64,000 nt of DNA from Pedobacter sp. HDW13 (GTDB lineage: Bacteria > Bacteroidota > Bacteroidia > Sphingobacteriales > Sphingobacteriaceae), in the NCBI RefSeq assembly GCF_011303555.1, contig NZ_CP049868.1:3410001-3474000 (forward strand), given 5' to 3'. The notes beneath the pieces were generated by a model. It searched no databases. It saw only the letters and a list, made by a program, of their open reading frames with translations, and was not told the DNA's origin. Of this stretch, positions 9,549 to 17,196 are shown in pieces. The translations under genes were made by a program, and so were the position numbers. Positions within the stretch are counted from its first letter, which is position 1. Each line of letters opens with the position of its first letter.

Positions 9549-9578
9549 AAACCGGGAGTAATCCACTACTTCCGGTTT
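9549..9578 (+). terminator. Hairpin between fecR and susC
   Basis: A 12-bp stem (9549-9560 with 9567-9578, one G-U pair) with loop ATCCAC sits between FecR and SusC. It is followed by TTTTG rather than a long T run. It probably ends the regulatory transcript so that susC is read from its own sigma-dependent promoter in the 60 bases that follow. Confidence 0.55.
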
Positions 9579-9640
9579 TGTAAGGTCCGATTTGTATTAG
9601 AGTATCACCTAACCAAATATTAACCAAACATTACTAAAGT

Positions 9641-12600
9641 ATGAAATATCTGTTTTATGTCCAAGAACATGAAAGAAAATCGCTTTGCCCAATATTTATT
9701 CAGAGTATCAGGATTATGAAGCTAACCACAATATTATTTTTTTTGTTTTCGCTCGGGGTGCATGCCAGTGGGCGCGCGCAACAAATTACATTAACACTTA
9801 AAAATACCAGCTTAAAGGTCGTTTTTCAGGAAGTTGAGAAACAAACGAGTTACGCGTTTTTGTACAACGATGAACTTTTATTAAAAGTTAAACCCGTTAC
9901 CCTGCAGGTAAAAAATGCTTCAATTGAAGAAGTTTTAAACCTTGCCTTTATGGGCAAACCATTATCATATAAACTGCGCAATAAAACTATCACCATTGTA
10001 GAAAAAAAGAACGAGGAGGTGGTTAATGTGGCCGATTTCTCTTTAAACGGAGAGGTTGTTGATGAGGCCGGAAAGCCAGTTCCGGGGTAAATGTGAAGCT
10101 GGAAAATTCGAATAATGGAGCCTCTACAGATTTTAACGGAAAGTTCTCATTAAAGAATGTAAAAGTAAATGATGTCCTGATTGTATCGGGAGTAGGATAT
10201 GTTACTCAAAGAATAATAGTGAATAAAGAGGGCGATCTAAAAATTACTTTACTGGAAGATAGTAAAGGTTTGGATGAGCTTGTAGTAGTTGGACAGGGTG
10301 TGCAGAAAAAGGCCAGCGTAATCGGATCAATATCTTCAGTATCTACAAAAGAATTGAAACAAAGTCCGGTAGCCAACCTGAGTAATGCCCTGGCAGGAAG
10401 ATTGCCCGGACTAATTTCGATTCAGCGTAACGGCAGGCAGGGAAGCGATGGGGCAACCTTATTGATTAGAGGTGTAGCCACATTAAATGGTACGAGCCCC
10501 ATGGTTGTAGTTGATGGGGTAGAAGGGCGTACCCTTTCGGATATAGAACCCAGTGACGTAGAAAGTGTGAGTATTCTTAAAGATGCAACTGCTACAGCAA
10601 TTTATGGGATAAGAGGAGCAAATGGTGTAGTACTGATTACCAGTAGAAGAGGTTCTGCAGCCAAAGCTCCATCCATTAGCTTTACCAGCCAGTATGGTTT
10701 GCAAGAACCAACCAGAATACCCGAAGTAGTAAATTCATTTGAATATGCTACATTAATTAATCAGGCCAATAAAAATAATGGAACGCCGCTTACCTACAGT
10801 GCGGCCCAACTGGAAGGATACAGAACACATTCGGATCCCTTCTTATACCCTGACAATGATTTTGCTAAAATTTTATTAAGAAAATCATCGGTGATGACGA
10901 GACAGAACCTGACGGTTACTGGCGGTTCGAACTTTGCCAGGTTCTTTGTTTCTGCGGGTTACTTATCGCAGGCAGGTATTTATAACAAATTTGAAACTCC
11001 TTATCCTTCAGATCAGGTGTTTAAAAGGTATAATTTCCGTGGTAATGTGGATGTTGATGTAACCAAAACCACGCTGTTAAGGTTAGATTTATCGGGCAGT
11101 TTCGGCTCTGTAAATAGGCCCAGATATGAGAACGAACCATTTTTTGCCGTAGTTCGTTTTGCTCCGAATATCTATCCGATTAAAAACCCAGATGGCACAT
11201 GGGGATCGGCAGTTTCACTTACCAACAACCCGGTTGCGGAACTTTCTGATAACGGCTACGTTGTATCTTACACCGGCCGCTCGCAGGGTACTTTTGCCAT
11301 CACACAAAAGCTGGATGTACTAACCAAGGGCCTGTCGGCAACGGCTTCGCTTTCCTACGATGCCAATTACTTTCAGGATCAAACCCGGTCTAAAAACTAT
11401 GATGCTTTTCAGTATAATGCAAATGGTACTTATACTAGAACCAGAACAGGGTCTAAGCTTGGCGCCGTGAGCGGTGCCTATGGCTTAAGCCGTTTTGCTA
11501 CTTATAGGGCAATACTGGCATATGACAGGGCTTTTGGCAATCATGCGCTAACAAGTTCTGCTATTTACACCCAGCAGAAATCTTATAGCAATGTAGATAT
11601 TCCTGCTGCCCTACAGGGATTATCAGGAAGAACAACCTACAATTACCGGAACAAATATTTTGCTGAAGCCACTTATGCTTATAATGGCTCAGAAAATTTT
11701 GCTAAGGGCAAACGTTTTGGGTTTTTTCCGGCCGGAGCGGTTGGATGGATTGCCACTGAAGAGGAATTCTTTAAAGAAAAGCTCAAATTTATTTCGTTTT
11801 TAAAGTTAAAGGCATCGTACGGGGTAGTCGGTAATGATCAGATCGGTGGTAGCCGTTTCTTATTCAATAGCTATTTTGCTGATGCCAGTGGAGGTTCTTT
11901 TGGAAACCCTCCGGCAGGTACTCCCGGATTGGCTGAATCCTTTTTAGGGAATGAAAATATTACCTGGGAACGGGGATATAAGAAAAACATCGCCTTTGAA
12001 AGTAAATTCTTTAATAACCTCATTACTTTTAATGTTGATCTCTACCGTGAAGACCGAAAACAGATTCTGGTAAATTCATTAGTACCACAGCTGGCAGGTT
12101 TACCTAATTCACCTCCTATTAACAAAGGACAGGTAAAAAACCAGGGATTTGAGGTTGAGTTAGGTATCCGTAAGAATTTCAATAACTTTTTGATAAACAT
12201 TAAAGGAAATATTGGTTTTAACCGTAGTAAAGTAATTGATAATAATGAAGCTACACCAGTTTACGCTTATCAATCGGGCAAAGGAAAACGTGTAGGCCAG
12301 CCATTAGGCCTAATTTCCGAGGGCTTTTTTGCAAGCAGTCAGGAAATTGCAGCCAGCCCCCTACAAACTTATACCAGTAAAATAGTGCCAGGCGATTTAA
12401 AATATCTGGACTACAATGGAGATGGGGTGGTTAATGATTTTGATCGTGTGGCTATTGGTTATTCTACCGTTCCTGAAATGCAATACGGAGCTATGTTTGA
12501 TCTGAGCTACAAAAACTTCGATTTAAGCGTGCTTTTCCAGGGCTCTGCTCATTCGAGTGTTTATTTCGATCAGTTTGGTTATGTTCCATTTGACAGGCAG

Positions 12601-12948
12601 GGAACAGCGCTTAAGGACCATTTGAACAGCTGGACGCCAGAGAACGCTGCAACTGCTACTTATCCAAGGATTGATATTGGTGCTAATGCCAATAATACCC
12701 GGCTTTCCACCTTTACCCAGCAGAATGGCAATTACATGAGATTAAAAAATGCAGAAATTGGTTATTCTTTTTCGCAGAGCCTGTTAAGAAGGGTTGGTTT
12801 GAAAAGGGTACGGATATTTGCCAACGGACAAAACCTGGCTACCTGGTCTAAAATTAAACTCGTAGATCCAGAATATGGCAGCGGAAGCATTGGGACTACC
12901 TATCCGCAGCAGAAGGTATATAATTTTGGCCTAAACCTCGATTTCTAG
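9641..12948 (+). pseudogene. SusC/RagA TonB-dependent transducer with STN domain, frameshifted in this sequence
   Basis: An outer-membrane transporter and signal transducer. A signal peptide (KLTTILFFLFSLGVHASGRAQ) is followed by an STN domain (about 95 residues), a carboxypeptidase-like domain, the plug (VVVVGQGVQKKASV) and the barrel. The frame breaks at the run GGGG (10084-10087). The first segment ends GKPVPG-stop, and one added G restores PGVNVKLENS, the family's usual motif, continuing to the barrel end at 12948. A second lost base is likely at 9711-9716: an ATG at 9669 opens a typical SusC N terminus (MKENRFAQYLFRVSG) in the neighbouring frame. Earlier in-frame starts are 9641 and 9716. 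The paired SusD and sigma/anti-sigma genes are intact, so the receptor is probably functional and the break a sequence error. Confidence 0.88.
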
Positions 12949-12967
12949 AATTTTAACTTACAGCGTC

Positions 12968-14596
12968 ATGAAAAAAATAATCATCATAACGGTTTTAATA
13001 CTGAGCTGCACAACTTTTTATTCGTGCAATAAAGATTTCTTAAACCTTGCCCCCAATGAAAATATTACTGAAGAGCAGGTTTTCAGTACAATGATTCAAA
13101 CGGAGAATTTTACCAATAATATTTATACCGGACTTCCGGCGCCATTTACCCGTACAGGCGATGGGAATACCCCTCTTGATTGTCTTAGCGATGAAGGAGC
13201 ACCAACTTTCTTTCAAAATGGTCGTGCTTTTAATGGTGGTGGGTATGGCCCAACCAACATTACGAGCTTTATAGGTAACATCTGGTTAAATTCATTCCGG
13301 AATATCAGGAAAGTGAATATCCTTTTAGAGAAACTTCCGGCGGTGCCAGCTACCGGGCCTGAAGAAGAAGAAACCAGAAAAAGGCTACGTGGCGAGGCAT
13401 TGTTTTTACGTGCATTTTATTATTTTGATATCATTAAGGTCTTCGGAAGGTTTCCTATCGTAGCTAAACGATTGGCAGTAGATCAGGAATTCCAGATTCC
13501 GAGAAATAACTATGATGAGTGTGTGGCTTTTATACAAAAAGATCTGGAAGATGCCGTTCAATTACTACCGGCTAGCTATCCGGCCAATCAGTTGGGAAGA
13601 GCAAATAAGGCCATGTGTATGGCGCTAAAATCAAGGCTTTTATTGTATGCCGCAAGTCCGTTGAACACTGCAGATAACGCTGCAAAATGGCAGGCTGCAG
13701 CCAAGGCGGCCAAGGATGTAATAGACCTGAACCAGTTTTCTTTGTACAATGCCAATGCCAACAAAGCCGAAAATTACAAAAGCGTATTTAATATTTTTGC
13801 TAACCAGGAAGTAATCTGGTTTATTAATATTGGCAATGGAAAAACATATGAACAACTCTATTATCCGATAGGGAGCAATGGTTGGGGAAATGTAACGCCT
13901 ACGCAAAACATGGTAGATGAGTACCAGATGGCCAACGGGAAGGACATTACCGACCCAACCTCGGGCTATGACCCTGCTAAGCCTTATCTGAACAGAGAGC
14001 CACGTTTTTATGCCACCGTATGGTACAATGGTAGTGTAGTAAGAGGGCTTGCGGTACAAACTTATCCAGGCGGAAGAGATGCAATTAACGGCGGTAATAA
14101 TAATACCAAAACAGGTTACTACTTACGCAAATACTGTGATGAAACAGTGAATCTGTCTTCAGGTCCGGGCAGGCAAATGATGAGTATCTGGTTTAGGCTG
14201 GGCGAGCTTTACCTGAATTACGCCGAGGCCAGCAACGAGGCTAATGCTGCTCCTGCAGCCGATCCATTAATCTATACTTATATTAATCTGATTAGAAACA
14301 GAGCTGGTTTACCTGATCTTCAGCCAGGATTGTCAAAAACACAAATGCGAGCGGCAGTCAGACATGAAAGACGAGTTGAACTTGCTTTTGAAGAACACCG
14401 CTTTTTTGATGACAGAAGATGGAAACTAACTTTTGGAGGAGAGATTAAAGGAATAGTTTGGGCTGATGCAGCGGGTTCGACCTATAATTTAGTCACCGCA
14501 GAAAACCGGCCTTTTAACGAAAAAATGTGGTATATGCCCATTCCTCAGTCTGAAATAGATATTACCAAAATGCAACAAAATCCAGGCTGGCAGTAA
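12968..14596 (+). CDS. SusD/RagB-family outer-membrane lipoprotein
   Basis: A 542-residue glycan-capturing partner of the preceding SusC. Signal peptide II with lipobox FYSC (Cys about residue 20) is followed by NKDFLNLAPNENI. The TPR-like core has LRGEALFLRAFYYFDIIKVFGRFPI, and the C-terminal block has HERRVELAFEEHRFFDDRRW. The end MWYMPIPQSEI with a final NPGWQ is the usual SusD terminus. The gap from SusC is 19 bases, so the two are one transcript. The ligand is unknown; no enzyme gene follows directly. Confidence 0.95.
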   Translation: MKKIIIITVLILSCTTFYSCNKDFLNLAPNENITEEQVFSTMIQTENFTNNIYTGLPAPFTRTGDGNTPLDCLSDEGAPTFFQNGRAFNGGGYGPTNITSFIGNIWLNSFRNIRKVNILLEKLPAVPATGPEEEETRKRLRGEALFLRAFYYFDIIKVFGRFPIVAKRLAVDQEFQIPRNNYDECVAFIQKDLEDAVQLLPASYPANQLGRANKAMCMALKSRLLLYAASPLNTADNAAKWQAAAKAAKDVIDLNQFSLYNANANKAENYKSVFNIFANQEVIWFINIGNGKTYEQLYYPIGSNGWGNVTPTQNMVDEYQMANGKDITDPTSGYDPAKPYLNREPRFYATVWYNGSVVRGLAVQTYPGGRDAINGGNNNTKTGYYLRKYCDETVNLSSGPGRQMMSIWFRLGELYLNYAEASNEANAAPAADPLIYTYINLIRNRAGLPDLQPGLSKTQMRAAVRHERRVELAFEEHRFFDDRRWKLTFGGEIKGIVWADAAGSTYNLVTAENRPFNEKMWYMPIPQSEIDITKMQQNPGWQ

Positions 14597-14631
14597 GCAT
14601 AGCCTAAACGATGCATAAATAACCTTTGATG

Positions 14632-14669
14632 ATCCGGGATTTGATTGAATATTTTTTCAAATCCCGGAT
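14632..14669 (+). terminator. Rho-independent terminator after susD
   Basis: A 13-bp perfect stem (14632-14644 with 14657-14669) encloses a 12-base loop and is followed by TCGTTTTTTG. It ends the sigma/FecR/SusCD unit. Confidence 0.85.
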
Positions 14670-14702
14670 TCGTTTTTTGTAATCATACCGCATGACAATG
14701 GA

Positions 14703-14733
14703 ATTGAACGCCGTAGAATAATGGGTATATTTG
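14703..14733 (+). promoter_or_regulatory. Bacteroidota-type promoter of the araC-like gene
   Basis: TATATTTG at 14726-14733 matches the -7 consensus TAnnTTTG, and ATTG at 14703-14706 lies 19 bases upstream, close to the -33 TTTG element. Transcription would begin close to the ATG at 14740, giving an almost leaderless mRNA. Confidence 0.55.
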
Positions 14734-14739
14734 TGCAGG

Positions 14740-15519
14740 ATGCAAATTGAAAGTTACGATATACTACCGGCACTGAAACCCTATGTTAGCCAGATTTGTA
14801 CCATGGATTGCGATGGGGGATTGGATAGGGATGATATCCGCGTATTACCCGATACCCGTGTAGAGATTTTTATCAATTATACGTCGTCCCCGGTTGCCAT
14901 AATCGATAATGAACTGTATAAAGGTAGTATCGTTAATTTTAGGATGAACAAGCCGGTTGATGTGCAAATGAGGAAAGGAGAAGGTTGTATGGCTGTTTGT
15001 TTTCAACCAGGTATGGCTTATCGATTCTTCAAAATTCCACTCCATTTATTATCGAATAGTACTACACCATTGGCCGAGCTTTGGGAAAAGAAGGCTGCCA
15101 TGCTGGAAGCATTAATGGCCGATGGCGGCACCCATAACCGCAGGGTGGCTTTATTGCAGCAGTATTTGTTGCAAGAGTTGCGCAAAGCTGAAGATAATCT
15201 GGCGATCGAATATTGCCTTCAACAGATTCAATTATCCAAAGGCTTAATCTCTTTAGCTGCCCTTACCAGTCATATTGGTTTTAGCCAGCGCCATCTATCC
15301 AGGCAGTTTCAGCAATATGTAGGTTTATCGCCGCGCGATTACCTGAGGGTTTCCAGATTTATTTATTCACTCGAGCGCCTAAAGAGTAATCCTACGCGTT
15401 CTCTTACTCGTGTGGCTTACCAGAGTGGTTATTACGATCAGGCTCACTTTATTCGTGATTATAAGCAATACACTGGTTTTACACCTGGTGAAGTATTGCG
15501 AAGCAAAAATATTTTATAA
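14740..15519 (+). CDS. AraC-family transcriptional regulator
   Basis: A 259-residue regulator. The N-terminal part (about 1-110) resembles the beta-rich sensor domain of Bacteroidota AraC proteins with a DUF6597-like start (ILPALKPYVSQICTMDC and PDTRVEIFINY). The C-terminal part holds two helix-turn-helix motifs, the first with LISLAALTSHIGFSQRHLSR and the second with YQSGYYDQAHFIRDYKQYTG followed by FTP. The ATG at 14740 is chosen because the promoter -7 element ends at 14733; an upstream in-frame TTG at 14731 falls inside that element. The next gene, 85 bases on, is a DHFR-like reductase that may be its target or only a neighbour. Confidence 0.88.
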   Translation: MQIESYDILPALKPYVSQICTMDCDGGLDRDDIRVLPDTRVEIFINYTSSPVAIIDNELYKGSIVNFRMNKPVDVQMRKGEGCMAVCFQPGMAYRFFKIPLHLLSNSTTPLAELWEKKAAMLEALMADGGTHNRRVALLQQYLLQELRKAEDNLAIEYCLQQIQLSKGLISLAALTSHIGFSQRHLSRQFQQYVGLSPRDYLRVSRFIYSLERLKSNPTRSLTRVAYQSGYYDQAHFIRDYKQYTGFTPGEVLRSKNIL

Positions 15520-15604
15520 AAAGATCTTTCACCATTTTTTGTCCGTTCTGTACAATTATACAAAACAAGTCTTAGCCATATTTGTATCTTAAACACAACA
15601 CCAC

Positions 15605-16138
15605 ATGAGAAAGTTAATATTGGGCTTAGCCATTAGCCTGGATGGTTATATTGAAGGAACAAAAGGCGAATACGATTGGTGTTTCACCGATCAGGATTAT
15701 GGTCTTAAAGTGTTTTTCGACCGGATAGATGCCATGTTTATTGGTAGAAAAAGTTACGAGGTGATGCAGCAGCACGAAAACAGCAGCGATGCTGCAATCC
15801 CTGGTATGCCGGTACTCACCGAGTATGTATTTTCTAAAACATTAACCTCGGTAAAAGCAGGTGCAGTGCTCATCGCTAATGATGCGGTAGCAGAAGCACA
15901 AAGAATAAAATCGGAACAAGGTAAAGATATCTGGTTGTTTGGGGGGGCTTCGCTAAGCGACGCCATGATGAAAGCAGGGTTGGTTGATGAGTTATGGTTA
16001 TCGGTACATCCAATTTTATTAGGAGATGGAAAACCGCTGTTTCGCGGGCACAGCAATCGCATAAGCCTTAACCTGCTCGAGAGCAAAACTTACGAAACCG
16101 GGCTGGTATCTTTGCGGTACAAGGTGATTAATGTTTAA
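15605..16138 (+). CDS. Dihydrofolate-reductase-fold (RibD C-terminal-like) protein
   Basis: A 177-residue single-domain protein of the RibD_C/DHFR-like family, predicted NADPH-dependent reductase of unknown substrate. Family features are the start KLILGLAISLDGYIEG, then IDAMFIGRKSYEVM, and the nucleotide-binding segment DIWLFGGASLSDAMMKAGLVDE followed by LWLSVHPILLGDGKPLF. It is too divergent to be FolA. The gene lies directly downstream of the AraC regulator. A CATATTTG at about 15578-15585 is one base off a -7 element. Confidence 0.87.
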   Translation: MRKLILGLAISLDGYIEGTKGEYDWCFTDQDYGLKVFFDRIDAMFIGRKSYEVMQQHENSSDAAIPGMPVLTEYVFSKTLTSVKAGAVLIANDAVAEAQRIKSEQGKDIWLFGGASLSDAMMKAGLVDELWLSVHPILLGDGKPLFRGHSNRISLNLLESKTYETGLVSLRYKVINV

Positions 16139-16147
16139 GCCTTAAGT

Positions 16148-16203
16148 TGTTTTACCTCCTTAGACGTATAAGAAGAGTAAAACTGATTGCTTTATATTTT
16201 ACC
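16148..16203. repeat. Imperfect direct repeat, copy 1
   Basis: About 56 bases beginning TGTTTTACCTCCTTAGACG that match 16279-16335 with few indels; the 25-base core TTTTACC-x-CCTTAGAC-x-TATAAGAA differs at two positions only. It is a non-coding, decayed intergenic repeat of unknown origin. Confidence 0.6.
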
Positions 16204-16278
16204 ATATGAGGCATTTAAGTGAGCAGGCTTGTATGAAACTTATTTGATTTATATGGTTCAATAAAAATAACCGTTGAT

Positions 16279-16335
16279 TCTTTTACCACCTTAGACATAT
16301 AAGAACATTAAAGCAGATAGGTTTATAGTTTTACC
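16279..16335. repeat. Imperfect direct repeat, copy 2
   Basis: Second copy of the 56-base repeat, 131 bases from the first. Its right end runs into the last codons of the secreted-protein gene on the minus strand, so the C terminus of that protein may be derived in part from repeat sequence. Confidence 0.6.
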
Positions 16336-16769
16336 TGCAACACAGCTGACCGACTTTGAAAATTCAGACTGGGTAACCCCTTTTTTAAACGGTAATAGCC
16401 AAATGCACCGAGGGCTATAAGCAGTAAGAAAATATTTTCATCGAGTGGGCAGGTAGTGATATAATTTTGAATTAAAACCCCGCAAGAGCTACCCACAATG
16501 CACTGGCGGTAATTATCGGGTGTAGGGTTATTTATGCAGGTAGATGTTGTGGTAGAGGGCGAACCATTGTAAACATCAACAGTGTAGCCATTACAACTAG
16601 AAGTAGTACCTGCGGGCGAAGTATAAACAACAGTACCATAAGTGCCACCTCCGTAGTATATGACACAGCCATTTTGAGCATGAGATATAGATGGATAAAC
16701 AACTAAGCAGATTACAAACAACAACACAATCTTCGCCATAGCAAAGCCACGGCACAACCTTAAGTTCAT
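16323..16769 (-). CDS. Small Cys-rich secreted protein with C-terminal sorting-signal-like tail
   Basis: A 148-residue unrecognised protein. An N-terminal signal peptide (best from the internal Met at 16737-16739) ends near SISHAQ. The mature part is short, rich in Gly, Ser, Thr and Tyr, and has about eight cysteines. Near the C terminus is PLDENIFLLLIALGAFGYYR then LKKG: a Pro-Leu-Asp motif, a hydrophobic stretch, then basic residues, the layout of CTERM-type protein-sorting signals. After this come about 18 further residues, which is long for such a tail and overlaps a repeat. The protein may be anchored or processed at the cell surface. It is transcribed away from the PL8 gene. No function is known. 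Confidence 0.65.
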   Translation of the reverse strand: MNLRLCRGFAMAKIVLLFVICLVVYPSISHAQNGCVIYYGGGTYGTVVYTSPAGTTSSCNGYTVDVYNGSPSTTTSTCINNPTPDNYRQCIVGSSCGVLIQNYITTCPLDENIFLLLIALGAFGYYRLKKGLPSLNFQSRSAVLQVKL

Positions 16770-17002
16770 AATAATATTTTTTAGACGACTATTAATTTGC
16801 TGAGCCTAAAATTGAGACTCAATCTTCAAAAATAGTTCATTTCATCATCGCTATAACGCGGTTTTGATCTAAATCAACAACTATAAATACTTTGTCAGGC
16901 TGGTTAACTAAGGTCGGCTGCTTTTTATAATAATTTTTTAATCCTGTTTACACCAACCATCCTCGGTTTTTTGTTTTTAACCCAACTTAGGCAATTATTC
17001 CC

Positions 17003-17012
17003 CCTATTTAGG
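17003..17012 (+). promoter_or_regulatory. CCTA-N2-TAGG palindrome upstream of PL8 gene
   Basis: The site sits about 185 bases before the lyase start and 35 bases before TAAATTTG. A similar site (29736-29747) lies upstream of the phosphodiesterase gene, and both are followed by GATTTTTA. A shared regulator is inferred. Confidence 0.4.
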
Positions 17013-17046
17013 ACGATTTTTATCCCAGAGTAAACTGCTTACACCG

Positions 17047-17054
17047 TAAATTTG
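17047..17054 (+). promoter_or_regulatory. Putative -7 element of PL8 gene
   Basis: TAAATTTG matches TAnnTTTG exactly. No TTTG lies 19-21 bases upstream, so an activator bound near 17003-17012 may substitute for the -33 contact. Confidence 0.4.
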
Positions 17055-17196
17055 AAGATGACATAACCAAACGGTATGCATTAGGATGAACAACACCTGA
17101 CCAAATGAATATGAAAAAGAACCTTAAAATAAGCATGCGCTCCATTTCTGAGCTTCTGGTTTATGCCTGTTTTGTTAAATTTTAACATCCCTGTAA

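Larger units (their letters stand above)
16770..17196. other. Divergent intergenic region (427 bases)
   Basis: No gene is seen. It holds a small perfect palindrome ATTGAG-A-CTCAAT (16811-16823), TTAGG repeated 21 bases apart (16987-16991 and 17008-17012), the palindrome CCTA-TT-TAGG (17003-17012), and a -7-like TAAATTTG (17047-17054). The right half is probably the regulatory region of the PL8 lyase gene. Confidence 0.55.

Noticed and set aside
10084..10087. Programmed -1 frameshifting as the explanation for the SusC break
   Set aside because: No slippery heptamer or downstream structure is evident, and the same kind of break occurs in five unrelated genes at simple G or C runs.
13640..14059. 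139-codon minus-strand open frame inside a SusD gene
   Set aside because: Shadow of a clear SusD gene.
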